Assembly: GCF_018595685.2 (NCBI RefSeq)
Contig: NZ_CP092334.1
Coordinates: 1,702,001 to 1,766,000 of the forward strand
Direction: 5' to 3'
From: Flavihumibacter rivuli
Lineage (GTDB): Bacteria; Bacteroidota; Bacteroidia; Chitinophagales; Chitinophagaceae
Length of the DNA stretch: 64,000 nt
The position numbers and the translations under genes were made by a program. The notes beneath the pieces were generated by a model. It did no database searches. It saw nothing but the letters and a program-made list of their open reading frames with translations, and was not told where the DNA came from. Shown piece after piece: positions 53,171 to 60,960 of the stretch. Numbering within the stretch: the stretch's first letter is position 1; each line of letters begins with the position of its first letter.

Positions 53171-54052
53171 TTATGCATTGAGATAAACTTTCACTTTTTG
53201 GTACAAGCCCTCACTAAGAGGCACCATTGGCAACCTTAAATGGTTCCCGATCATTCCCTGGATGGCGAGAAACGCCTTCACTCCAGCGGGATTGTTCTCT
53301 GCAAAAAGTAAATGATAGGCTTCCAATAATGGATCATTCAATTTTTTGGCCGTCACGAAATCATGGGCAAGCCCTGCCCGTATCATATCGGAAAATTGCC
53401 TGGGAAAGCAATTGGCGGCAACACTGATAACACCATCCATACCACAAGCCAACTGCGGCATTACCAGGTCATCGTCGCCGCTTACCACCAGGAAATGCTC
53501 TGGCCTGTCTCGCAGGATATGCATACATTGAACCATGTTGTTTGCTGCCTCCTTTATGCCACCGATATTGGGAACTTCATGGGCTAACCTTAAAGTAGTT
53601 GAAGCCTCCATATTTCGACCTGTCCTCCCCGGGACATTATAAAGGATGATGGGCTTGGGTGAGGAGGCAGCCAGCACTTCGTAATGCTTAAATATTCCCT
53701 CCTGAGATGGTTTATTATAGTAAGGACTGGCGCTCAGGACTGCCACAGCCTTTTCAAGGGGGAATTTCTCCAGGTCCTTAACCAACTCATGGGTATTGTT
53801 TCCACCAACACCTACAATCACCGGCACCCTGCCGGCTACCTTATCATAAACAAAATTGATAATATCAATCTTCTCTTCTTTTGAAAGCGTTGGCGTTTCA
53901 CCAGTAGTACCCAAGGCCACAAGGTACTCTACACCGTTGTTGATCTGGTGATTGATGAGTCTTTCAAGGGCATTGAAATCAATATCGCCATTACCGGTAA
54001 AAGGAGTCACTATGGCAACACCTGTACCACGTAAAGTTCTTCTGAGTGACAT
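53171..54052 (-). CDS. dapA: 4-hydroxy-tetrahydrodipicolinate synthase
   Basis: 293 residues, TIM barrel of the DHDPS/NAL family. Schiff-base Lys K167 in GGIKEAANN, Y138 in ILYNVPGR with R143 following in GRTGRN, and ALGTTGETPTLS near residue 50. It condenses pyruvate and aspartate semialdehyde in lysine and diaminopimelate synthesis. 114 bases separate it from accA upstream. Confidence 0.95.
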   Translation of the reverse strand: MSLRRTLRGTGVAIVTPFTGNGDIDFNALERLINHQINNGVEYLVALGTTGETPTLSKEEKIDIINFVYDKVAGRVPVIVGVGGNNTHELVKDLEKFPLEKAVAVLSASPYYNKPSQEGIFKHYEVLAASSPKPIILYNVPGRTGRNMEASTTLRLAHEVPNIGGIKEAANNMVQCMHILRDRPEHFLVVSGDDDLVMPQLACGMDGVISVAANCFPRQFSDMIRAGLAHDFVTAKKLNDPLLEAYHLLFAENNPAGVKAFLAIQGMIGNHLRLPMVPLSEGLYQKVKVYLNA

Positions 54053-54166
54053 ATTAAAATTGAAAATTTTGAAGTTTGAGAATTTGTTGACATGTTTCCA
54101 TAGGATAAAAGCCCACTTGGGGGTGAGCTATTTCCCTTTCGCAAACGTCAATAAAGTTCACCAGGA

Positions 54167-55144
54167 TCAAACAGGGACCTCATCCCAGAAGCCCATTTTG
54201 CTGAACTTCTCAATGCGTTGGCGAACCCGCTCTTCTGCGGGAACCTGTTTCAGTTCCTTCAAAGTTTCAATCAGTGCCTTTTTGAGGTATTGTGCCGCTT
54301 CATTGTAATCCCAATGTGCCCCACCAATTGGTTCGGGTACAACCTTGTCAACCAGCCCGAATTTATGCATGTGATCGGAGGTCAACTTCAATTCTTCTGC
54401 AGCTTTTTCCTTCATCTCCCAGCTACGCCATAAGATGGAAGAGCAACTTTCCGGTGAGATTACCGTGTACCAGGTGTTTTCCAACATGAACACCCTGTCC
54501 CCTACACCAATACCCAATGCACCACCAGATGCTCCTTCACCAATCACGACACAGATTACAGGCACCTTCAGGCGCATCATTTCGTAGATATTGCGGGCAA
54601 TGGCTTCTCCCTGGCCACGCTCTTCGGCTTCCAGTCCGGGATATGCTCCAGGTGTATCGATCAGGGTAACAATGGGCTTATTGAATTTTTCAGCAAGACG
54701 CATAAGGCGAAGTGCCTTCCTGTAACCTTCAGGGTTGGCCATACCAAAATTCCGCAGTTGGCGCATCTTGGTATTGATCCCCTTTTGCTGACCGATAAAC
54801 ATTACGGTTTCTCCATCCAACTGGGCAAAACCGCCCACCATCGCCTTATCATCCTTAACATTACGGTCACCATGCAACTCCACGAAGTTATCAGTCATTT
54901 TATCGATATACTTCAGGGTATAAGGACGATCAGGATGTCGGCTAAGCTGAACCTTTTGCCAACTGGTCAGGTTCTTGGTGATTTCATTCCTTCTTTCCAA
55001 AACCTGCGCCTCCAGATTAGCGATAGGTTCGGACATATCTACCTTGGTCTTTTCTGCAGTTTGTTTTAGCTTCTCAATCTCATCAAACAGGTCCTTAATT
55101 GGTTTTTCAAACTCCAGGAATTGTCTGTTCTTATTCTCCGGCAT
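54167..55144 (-). CDS. accA: Acetyl-CoA carboxylase carboxyltransferase subunit alpha
   Basis: 325 residues. N-terminal coiled region ([18 protein letters not shown]), then the crotonase-type carboxyltransferase core: [89 protein letters not shown]. First committed step of fatty-acid synthesis with AccD, AccB and AccC encoded elsewhere. Confidence 0.97.
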   Translation of the reverse strand: MPENKNRQFLEFEKPIKDLFDEIEKLKQTAEKTKVDMSEPIANLEAQVLERRNEITKNLTSWQKVQLSRHPDRPYTLKYIDKMTDNFVELHGDRNVKDDKAMVGGFAQLDGETVMFIGQQKGINTKMRQLRNFGMANPEGYRKALRLMRLAEKFNKPIVTLIDTPGAYPGLEAEERGQGEAIARNIYEMMRLKVPVICVVIGEGASGGALGIGVGDRVFMLENTWYTVISPESCSSILWRSWEMKEKAAEELKLTSDHMHKFGLVDKVVPEPIGGAHWDYNEAAQYLKKALIETLKELKQVPAEERVRQRIEKFSKMGFWDEVPV

Positions 55145-55194
55145 ACGTGTTGGTTGAGGTGTAAAATTAAGGGTTGAGATTTTTTTTGGAAAAG

Positions 55195-55228
55195 TTTTGT
55201 TTGGAATATTGAAATCCCATTATCTTTG
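55195..55228 (+). promoter_or_regulatory. Promoter of tRNA-Asp gene 1
   Basis: TTTTG (55195-55199), 21 bases, TATCTTTG (55221-55228), the Bacteroidota consensus. It lies ~40 bases before the tRNA. Confidence 0.75.
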
Positions 55229-55266
55229 CAATCCCAAAACGCGATACCCCAACGCAAATGGGAACT

Positions 55267-55340
55267 GGATCGGTAGTTCAGTTGGTTAGAATGCCGCCCT
55301 GTCACGGCGGAGGTCGCGGGTTCGAGTCCCGTCCGGTCCG
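55267..55340 (+). tRNA. tRNA-Asp (GTC), gene 1
   Basis: 74 nt cloverleaf. Acceptor GGATCGG/CCGGTCC with discriminator G, D stem GTTC/GAAT, anticodon stem CCGCC/GGCGG around CTGTCAC (anticodon GTC), variable AGGTC, T stem GCGGG/CCCGT around TTCGAGT. No CCA is encoded. It is followed by a terminator hairpin (55342-55374) and then the tandem array; its 57-base 3' flank is identical to that of array unit 1. Confidence 0.97.
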
Positions 55341-55341
55341 C

Positions 55342-55374
55342 AAAAAGCTCCATTAATCGTGGGGCTTTTTTGTT
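55342..55374 (+). terminator. Terminator of tRNA-Asp gene 1 (repeated in the array)
   Basis: AAAAGCTCCA, TTAATCG, TGGGGCTTTT followed by TTG. Versions of this hairpin follow array units 1, 3, 4 and 6; unit 2 has a related one and unit 5 has lost it. Confidence 0.85.
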
Positions 55375-55397
55375 TTCATTATCTCCACCTCATTTTT

Positions 55398-55480
55398 GGA
55401 TCGGTAGTTCTGTTGGTTAGGATGCCGCACTGTCATCCCCACAGAACTGTGGGGACGGCGTTCGAGTCCCGTCCGGTCCG
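55398..55480 (+). other. tRNA-Asp-like unit 1
   Basis: 83 nt; palindrome centre is AA instead of GA. Folding expected: acceptor stem 7 bp, D stem with one wobble, 8-9 bp palindromic hairpin in place of the anticodon arm, T stem ACGG(C)G/CCCGT with a bulged C. Confidence 0.85.
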
Positions 55481-55537
55481 CAAAAAGCTCCATTAATCGT
55501 GGGGCTTTTTTGTTTTCATTATCTCCACCTCATTTTT

Positions 55538-55620
55538 GGATCGGTAGTTCTGTTGGTTAGGATGCCGCACTGTCATCCCCACAGGACTGTGGGGACGGTG
55601 TTCGAGTCCCGTCCGGTCCG
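55538..55620 (+). other. tRNA-Asp-like unit 2
   Basis: 83 nt; differs by GGTG for GGCG before the T-loop. Its 3' flank CTAGATGCCCCACTTAATGT onward matches the flank of tRNA-Asp gene 2, not that of its neighbours, a sign of exchange between the two loci. Confidence 0.85.
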
Positions 55621-55677
55621 CTAGATGCCCCACTTAATGTGGGGCTTTTTTGTTTTCATTAACTCCACCTCATTTTT

Positions 55678-55760
55678 GGATCGGTAGTTCTGTTGGTTAG
55701 GATGCCGCACTGTCATCCCCACAGGACTGTGGGGACGGCGTTCGAGTCCCGTCCGGTCCG
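55678..55760 (+). other. tRNA-Asp-like unit 3
   Basis: 83 nt, consensus sequence; the terminator stem has AAGAAGCTCCA and CACTAGTCG-type loop changes. Confidence 0.85.
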
Positions 55761-55817
55761 CAAGAAGCTCCACTAGTCGTGGGGCTTTTTTGTTTTCATT
55801 AACTCCACCTCATTTTT

Positions 55818-55900
55818 GGATCGGTAGTTCTGTTGGTTAGGATGCCGCACTGTCATCCCCACAGGACTGTGGGGACGGCGTTCGAGTCCCGTCCGGTCCG
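55818..55900 (+). other. tRNA-Asp-like unit 4
   Basis: 83 nt, identical to unit 3 in the tRNA-like part as far as I can read; the following flank is one base shorter. Confidence 0.85.
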
Positions 55901-55956
55901 CAAAAGCTCCACTAGTCGTGGGGCTTTTTTGTTTTCATTAACTCCACCTCATTTTT

Positions 55957-56055
55957 GGATCGGTAGTTCTGTTGGTTAGGATGCCGCACTGTCATCCCCA
56001 CTTTTTGGATCGTCATCCCACAGGACTGGGGGACGCGTTCGTCCCGTCCGGTCCG
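55957..56055 (+). pseudogene. tRNA-Asp-like unit 5, rearranged
   Basis: 99 nt. The 5' half is normal to TCATCCCCAC, then CTTTTTGGATCG (a piece of the unit boundary) is inserted and TCATCCC repeats. The T-loop has lost AG and the following terminator stem is gone. It looks like decay or a mis-assembled copy. Confidence 0.75.
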
Positions 56056-56098
56056 CAAAAGCTCCATCCCTTTTTTGTTTTCACTCCACCTCATTTTT

Positions 56099-56181
56099 GG
56101 ATCGGTAGTTCTGTTGGTTAGGATGCCGCACTGTCATCCCCACAGGACTGTGGGGACGGCGTTCGAGTCCCGTCCGGTCCG
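56099..56181 (+). other. tRNA-Asp-like unit 6
   Basis: 83 nt, consensus; the last full unit, followed by a terminator hairpin with a TTTTCTG run. Confidence 0.85.
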
Positions 56182-56238
56182 CAAGAAGCTCCACTAGTTG
56201 TGGGGCTTTTCTGTTTTCTGCAATTACACCTTCTTATT

Positions 56239-56270
56239 GGATCGGTACGTCAGTTGGTTTGAATGCGCCC
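56239..56270 (+). pseudogene. 5' remnant of a tRNA-Asp gene
   Basis: GGATCGGTACGTCAGTTGGT then TTGAATGCGCCC: acceptor 5' strand and D-arm, then homology stops before the anticodon. It has the CAG of the real tRNA rather than the CTG of array units. Confidence 0.75.
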
Positions 56271-56359
56271 TTAATTAATCAATCCATAATAAATTATCAC
56301 AATTCAATAGGGCTCTCGAAAACAGGCGGTAAAATCGGGTGAAATATTTTTCTAACCAA

Positions 56360-56391
56360 TTTGTCATGGTATTGGATTTTTTTTATTTTCG
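56360..56391 (+). promoter_or_regulatory. Promoter of tRNA-Asp gene 2
   Basis: TTTG (56360-56363), 20 bases, TATTTTCG (56384-56391), one mismatch to TAnnTTTG. Confidence 0.65.
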
Positions 56392-56409
56392 CACCCCACC
56401 AAACCAATA

Positions 56410-56483
56410 GGATCGGTAGTTCAGTTGGTTAGAATGCTGCCCTGTCACGGCAGAGGTCGCGGGTTCGAGTCCCGTCCGGTCCG
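56410..56483 (+). tRNA. tRNA-Asp (GTC), gene 2
   Basis: 74 nt cloverleaf, same as gene 1 except one compensated pair in the anticodon stem (CTGCC/GGCAG), which argues that both genes are under selection. Anticodon GTC, no CCA. It is followed by the terminator GCCCCAC/GTGGGGC at 56489-56510. Confidence 0.97.
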
Positions 56484-56538
56484 CTAGATGCCCCACTTAA
56501 TGTGGGGCTTTCTTTTCTTAACAAACACCGCATTTGTG

Positions 56539-56593
56539 GATCGGTAGTTCAGTTGGTTAGCATGCGCCCGGGCTCAAGTCCCATCCGGCCCGC
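56539..56593 (+). pseudogene. tRNA-Asp remnant lacking the anticodon arm
   Basis: 55 nt: GGATCGG, D-arm with GTTC/GCAT, ATGCGCCC, then GGG CTCAAGT CCC as a T-arm and CCGGCCC with one acceptor mismatch, then G. The anticodon arm is deleted. It shares ATGCGCCC with the remnant at 56239. Confidence 0.75.
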
Positions 56594-56618
56594 AAAAGCT
56601 TCACTACCAGTTAGGCTT

Positions 56619-57044
56619 TCATTTCTTTAGGGACAAGATATACTTCACCATCATTCTTGCATCTTCTTCTGTCAAATCCTGATGGGGTGACATTACCGGA
56701 TTTCCCCAGGCCCCACTCCCACCCTTAATAATCTTTAGGGCCAACAGTTCAAAGTATCCATCGTTTACGGGGTATCTGTCAGCTATTGCCTGAAAGGCCG
56801 GCCCCTTAGCCCTTTTCTCCTTTGTATGGCAGGTATAGCAATCAGCATAAGCGATTAGCACCTCGCCCCGCTGGGCCTCCTTTAACGCAATCTTTTCGCT
56901 CCTCCCTTCGATCTTACGGATATAATCAACCTTTGGGGCAGGTTTGGGCAGTTGATCATCCTTATGCACTGGGCTATCACAACCAGCTGCCATGATCAAC
57001 CCGGCGCATTGGCAAACCAAAAATTTAAGGTGGTTAATTTTCAC
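56619..57044 (-). CDS. Lipoprotein cytochrome c (second copy)
   Basis: 141 residues. Lipobox AAGC22, Pro/Lys linker, heme motif C69-Y-T-C72-H73 and Met118 ligand candidate in NPVMSPH; C-terminal DARMMVKYILSLK is nearly the same as in the cytochrome at 15252. No dehydrogenase gene is adjacent, so its partner is unknown; it could serve the dehydrogenases of the 5-16 kb island or other oxidases. Confidence 0.9.
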   Translation of the reverse strand: MKINHLKFLVCQCAGLIMAAGCDSPVHKDDQLPKPAPKVDYIRKIEGRSEKIALKEAQRGEVLIAYADCYTCHTKEKRAKGPAFQAIADRYPVNDGYFELLALKIIKGGSGAWGNPVMSPHQDLTEEDARMMVKYILSLKK

Positions 57045-57310
57045 GCGACCATGCTTACTTTAATTCATAAAATAACAATTAAAATACCAATGGGAATTAA
57101 TGGAATCGGAACTGGCAAAAAATCTACCCTTCATTATCCTGTTTTATAGTAAAGAACGGATCAATATTACCAAGGTGAATTCAACTTGCAAGAGTAGGAT
57201 GACATTTTCCGGATCGTCATATTGCCGAAAAATTGATTGCCTGTTATTCCAGCCTCAGCCTTTGGCCGAATCAATAGAATGAATCCGGAATCGGGCTGCT
57301 TCCGGATTAA
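57045..57310. other. Non-coding stretch upstream of the cytochrome c gene
   Basis: AT-rich; no RNA gene, repeat or convincing ORF seen. Short plus-strand frames lack start context and family features. Confidence 0.45.
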
Positions 57311-57341
57311 CGAAAGCCCCACATCGGTGTGGGGCTTTCAA
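57311..57341 (-). terminator. Terminator of the NTF2-like gene
   Basis: GAAAGCCCCACA, TCGG, TGTGGGGCTTTC, a perfect inverted repeat. The CCCCACA/TGTGGGG arms are the same as those of the palindrome in the tRNA-like array. Confidence 0.75.
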
Positions 57342-57368
57342 CAAATACGATAATGGTTTATACAAGAA

Positions 57369-57878
57369 TTACTTCACAGCATCCGGTGGTACAATCAGAT
57401 AACCCAATTGCCTGAGTGCATCGGCTTCATTATAAAAAGTCAGGCTTCTGGCGATCTTGCCATTCTCGATCATGTAATTAACATTAGCCCAAATGGTCAC
57501 CTCCTTTTCCTCACCCTTAAACTTTATTTTCAACTCCGCCCAATTGGCCACCCACTCGCCTTTATTATCTCCTTCAGCTATGGTCACTGCTACGAACTTG
57601 GATTTGTTGTACTTTATTTTTTCATAAAGGTTCTCAACATTATTCTTCCAATTCTCAATGGCCGCTGCTCTATAAATGGTATCACCAAATGACGGACCTA
57701 ATCCCATATACTTTTCATCCAGGAAACTTCCCATGGCTTCGAAATCCAGCTCCTCCACTGCCTTTACATAGTTCTTTACCAGTTCAATATTTGCCTGCTC
57801 CCTGGCCTTTTGGTCATCCTGTGAGGAACATCCTACTAAAAGCGAGAACACCGCAAATGATAAAATCAAATTTTTCAT
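57369..57878 (-). CDS. NTF2/SnoaL-like lipoprotein
   Basis: 169 residues. Lipobox VGC17, then a single cone-shaped alpha+beta NTF2-like domain: LVKNYVKAVEELDFEAMGSFLDEKYMGLGPSFG and later VANWAELKIKFKGEEKEVTIWANVNYMIENGKIARSLTFYNEADALRQLG. It binds or turns over a small molecule in many relatives; no catalytic residues can be named. Exported to the periplasm. Confidence 0.8.
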   Translation of the reverse strand: MKNLILSFAVFSLLVGCSSQDDQKAREQANIELVKNYVKAVEELDFEAMGSFLDEKYMGLGPSFGDTIYRAAAIENWKNNVENLYEKIKYNKSKFVAVTIAEGDNKGEWVANWAELKIKFKGEEKEVTIWANVNYMIENGKIARSLTFYNEADALRQLGYLIVPPDAVK

Positions 57879-57934
57879 GGTTTAATTCATTGTTGTGAAT
57901 GATTGGGGAACTCTTTTCGATTCCGGAAAAAGAC

Positions 57935-58510
57935 TTATTTGATGGTATAGCCCTTACCTTCCATACAGGCAGAGAAAGCCTTTTTAAAGGTATTCTTCAT
58001 TTCTTCCTCAGAGGCTTTTGCACTTGCCTGGGCTTGTTGGTTTTGCTGTGCCTGCGCCTGCTTACCTTGCCTGCGACCAGCCATACCCCCAATCATTGCC
58101 CCATATGCGGCACCTTTACCCATATCGCCGGAAATAGAACCGATAGCCGCACCTGCAGCTGCCCCTCTGGCTGCACCACCAACAGCAGCTCCTGTAGGAC
58201 CGGTTTGTGGTGGCGGGGCTTCTACTTTAGGCAGGTTTAATGGATCGATACCAGACTGCTCCACGGCCCATTTATAACATTCAAATTCATCCTGTTTTTG
58301 CTTTTGCTGACTTTGTCCCTTTGACGGATACATGAACAATTTCATGCTCTGGGATATCTGGTTATAGGTCATTTTTGCCGTGTCGGGCAATGAGGGAGCC
58401 GGCTGCTGTGCCTTTCCCTTCGCTGGAAAAGCAAAGAATGCTACCCATAACAGGATCCCTGAATACCTTTTCAATGATTGTACTAAACTCATCTTTCCTG
58501 GTTTTTTCAT
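57935..58510 (-). CDS. Exported glycine-zipper protein
   Basis: 191 residues from MKKPGKMSL at 58510; the ATG at 58492 is an alternative start and the frame runs up to 58555. Signal-like segment SGILLWVAFFAFPAKGKAQ. A central glycine zipper, GAAVGGAARGAAAGAAIGSISG then GAAYGAMIGGMAG, is followed by a Gln-rich segment and the C-terminal FSACMEGKGYTIK, a pattern shared with small envelope proteins of the YMGG/glycine-zipper group. The function is unknown. Confidence 0.7.
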   Translation of the reverse strand: MKKPGKMSLVQSLKRYSGILLWVAFFAFPAKGKAQQPAPSLPDTAKMTYNQISQSMKLFMYPSKGQSQQKQKQDEFECYKWAVEQSGIDPLNLPKVEAPPPQTGPTGAAVGGAARGAAAGAAIGSISGDMGKGAAYGAMIGGMAGRRQGKQAQAQQNQQAQASAKASEEEMKNTFKKAFSACMEGKGYTIK

Positions 58511-58578
58511 TTTACATAGTAATCTGCGACCTCCTTGCCAGTAAAGCATCGGCAAAGAATTGTCAGCCTACAAAACAA

Positions 58579-60960
58579 TTATTTCCTGACTTCTATATAC
58601 ACCTTATCAATCTTACCACTAAACTTTGAAGAAGGCCCATAATCGGCAACAGGGGTTCCCTCATCCAGGCCTACATCTGCCAGGTCATCAACTGAGAAAA
58701 TACCTGGTTGGGTTTTATCAATCCTGCCTTCCGCAACCTTTACACCATCAACCATAATAATTCCTGCTCCTCCCTTTCCTTGCCCACCGCCATCATAATT
58801 GAAATCAAAGACCAGGTTATGCTTACCCGGCTTTAATGGTTCGCTTGCCATGATCTGGTTGCCAGACATACCCAGGAAATTATAAGTGAATGCAGGCTTC
58901 CCGCCTTTCAGGTAAAAACTCAGGCCTCCGAATCTTCCTCCCTGGCATACGATTACCCCATTACCATTATTATCCACTTCCACGTCTGCCTTGATGGTAT
59001 AAGAAGTACTCCTCAGATCGACAAACACATCTACCCCCATTCCTTTCATTCCTTCACCATAAGTAACCGAGGTCCTTCCTTCCATAATATTGGGTCTACC
59101 CATCTGCGAAGCAATCATCCTTTCAAAGGTCCTGTCGTCAAGTGGCAAAACATGGTACTTTACTGCTTCTTTCATAAACAAGTCCTGGAGTGATTTCAAG
59201 CGGGCAGGCTCCTTTGCGGCCAGGTTATTGGCAAGGCTAAAGTCCTCTTTTGTATTGTATAACTCCCACACATCCTTACTTAAGTCATTATAGGGCTTCG
59301 AACTCCAGGGCGCTTTATGGATGGTCCTTGCATACCAACCATCACTATAGATGCCACGGTTACCAAACATTTCAAAATACTGGACCTTATGCTTTTCCGG
59401 ACTGGCCGGGGCATTGAAAGAATAAGCAATACTTGTCCCCTCGATCGGATCCTGGGGAATACCATTCACCGTCTTTGGAGCCGGGATCTTAGAGATTTCA
59501 TAAATAGTAGGAGCAATATCTACCACGTGGGCAAACTGGGAACGAACTTCTCCCTTTGCCTTGATACCCTTGGGCCAGCATACAACCATCCCATTCCTTG
59601 TACCACCAAAATCAGAAGCCATTTGCTTGGTCCAGGTAAATGGCACATCCATGGCAACAGCCCAACCCGCAGAATAATGTGGGTAAGTACTTGGAGACCC
59701 CCACTCATCGGCCTTTTTCAACATATCAGGAACGGTTTCAGGCACCTCATTGAAATAGGACATTTCGCTGAACATACCGTTCATCTGGCCTTCAGCACTG
59801 GCACCATTATCTCCGGCGATAAAAATGAAAACAGTATTATCCATAACGCCGAGGTCTTCCAGTGTCTTCACTAGCCTGCCTATCTCGTAATCTGTGTGAT
59901 CCGCAAAGCCGGCATATACTTCCATCTGCCGCGCAAATAATTTCTGCTCATCTGGCGAAAGCTTATCCCAGTCCTTGATATCAGCCGGCTTGGGAGCTAA
60001 TTGTGTATTCCTGGGAATAATACCCATCTGTTTTTGCCGCTCAAAGGTTTCCTTCCTCAACACATCCCAACCTTTATCAAACTTTCCCTTGTACTTATCG
60101 ATGAAAGCTTTAGGTGCATGATGCGGGGCATGGGTTGCACCTGGCGCATAATACATAAAGAATGGATTACCTGGTGTAAGGGCTTGCTGTAAACGCACCC
60201 AGGAAATAGCCTGGTTCGTCATATCCGTGGTGAAATGATAATTGGGGTCTTCCGGCGTTTCCACCATTGTCACCCCATCATAGATCAACGGCGACCACTG
60301 GTTGGTCTCGCCACCCAGGAAACCGTAAAACTTCTCAAATCCGGAACGGGTTGGCCATCGGTCCTGAGGGCCAGAATTGGAGATCTCCCATGGTGGCACT
60401 TCATGACATTTTCCAAACTGGGCAGTATTATATCCATTCTGCCTCAACACTTCAGCCATTGGTGTAATGGTTTGTGGCCTCACTGCTGTGTTTCCCGGGT
60501 AGGTAGTAGCCAACTCTGTAATAGCACCCATATTATTCGAGTGATGGTTATAACCGGTCAGCAAGGCAACCCTGGTAGGAGCGCAAAGTGCCGTTGTGTG
60601 AAAGCGGTTATACCTCAATCCATTATTGGCCAGCCTGTTTAAAGTCGGCATGGGAATGGGACCACCAAAGGCCTCCGAAACCCCAAATCCCATATCATCA
60701 ATGAGGACGATCACTACGTTTGGAGCACCTTGGGGGGCTTTTACCTCAAACCGGGTTGGAGGTGTTGCATTGCGCACATCAAGTTCTGTGTAAAAAGGCC
60801 TGGCCGGTTCGCGGATAGGTAAACTGGTCCTATCCAAAACAATGGCTTTTGAGGTTGGAGATGGCTTTACTGGATTTTGGGCTAAGGCTGTAGCAACTGC
60901 CAATACACCAACCATTGATGGCAGTCCGCTTCTTAAAACATGCTTCATAAGTTCTTTCAT
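58579..60960 (-). CDS. Arylsulfatase with C-terminal lectin-like domain
   Basis: 793 residues. Signal segment to ~28. Sulfatase domain with metal Asp pair D88-D89 in VLIDDMGFG and the formylglycine site C126-A-P-T-R130. NHHSNNMG and the later FIAGDNGASAEGQ give further metal ligands. The last ~180 residues (VFVDLRSTSYTIKADVEVDNNG ... GKIDKVYIEVRK) form a LamG-like beta sandwich. C126 needs a maturation enzyme encoded elsewhere. It probably removes sulfate from glycans or aryl esters in the periplasm. Confidence 0.93.
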   Translation of the reverse strand: MKELMKHVLRSGLPSMVGVLAVATALAQNPVKPSPTSKAIVLDRTSLPIREPARPFYTELDVRNATPPTRFEVKAPQGAPNVVIVLIDDMGFGVSEAFGGPIPMPTLNRLANNGLRYNRFHTTALCAPTRVALLTGYNHHSNNMGAITELATTYPGNTAVRPQTITPMAEVLRQNGYNTAQFGKCHEVPPWEISNSGPQDRWPTRSGFEKFYGFLGGETNQWSPLIYDGVTMVETPEDPNYHFTTDMTNQAISWVRLQQALTPGNPFFMYYAPGATHAPHHAPKAFIDKYKGKFDKGWDVLRKETFERQKQMGIIPRNTQLAPKPADIKDWDKLSPDEQKLFARQMEVYAGFADHTDYEIGRLVKTLEDLGVMDNTVFIFIAGDNGASAEGQMNGMFSEMSYFNEVPETVPDMLKKADEWGSPSTYPHYSAGWAVAMDVPFTWTKQMASDFGGTRNGMVVCWPKGIKAKGEVRSQFAHVVDIAPTIYEISKIPAPKTVNGIPQDPIEGTSIAYSFNAPASPEKHKVQYFEMFGNRGIYSDGWYARTIHKAPWSSKPYNDLSKDVWELYNTKEDFSLANNLAAKEPARLKSLQDLFMKEAVKYHVLPLDDRTFERMIASQMGRPNIMEGRTSVTYGEGMKGMGVDVFVDLRSTSYTIKADVEVDNNGNGVIVCQGGRFGGLSFYLKGGKPAFTYNFLGMSGNQIMASEPLKPGKHNLVFDFNYDGGGQGKGGAGIIMVDGVKVAEGRIDKTQPGIFSVDDLADVGLDEGTPVADYGPSSKFSGKIDKVYIEVRK

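Larger units (their letters stand above)
55398..56181 (+). repeat. Tandem array of six tRNA-Asp-derived units, period ~140 bp
   Basis: Units start at 55398, 55538, 55678, 55818, 55957 and 56099 (steps 140, 140, 140, 139, 142). Each unit has an 83-nt tRNA-like part followed by a terminator hairpin and the spacer GTTTTCATTAACTCCACCTC plus ATTTTT. Compared with the real tRNA, a 20-base perfect palindrome TCCCCACAGGACTGTGGGGA is inserted between positions 37 and 38. Eleven bases (end of the anticodon stem, variable loop and 5' T stem) are deleted before TTCGAGT. The acceptor stem, D-arm, GTC anticodon triplet, T-loop and G73 are kept. The spacer before each unit carries CATTTTTG, one mismatch from the -7 element, with TTTTTTG 18 bases before it. 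Flank identity with tRNA gene 1 suggests growth from that gene by unequal recombination. Confidence 0.9.

Noticed and set aside
55066..55353. Minus-strand frame with RTGLEPATSAVTGRHSNQLN across accA 5' end and tRNA-Asp
   Set aside because: This peptide is simply the antisense of tRNA-Asp and is a well-known false ORF in databases.
55912..56094. Minus-strand 60-codon frame inside the array
   Set aside because: It is made of reversed tRNA-like repeat sequence; no start context and no protein family.
55398..56181. CRISPR array
   Set aside because: The period of 140 bp, tRNA homology, conserved spacers and lack of cas genes do not fit CRISPR.
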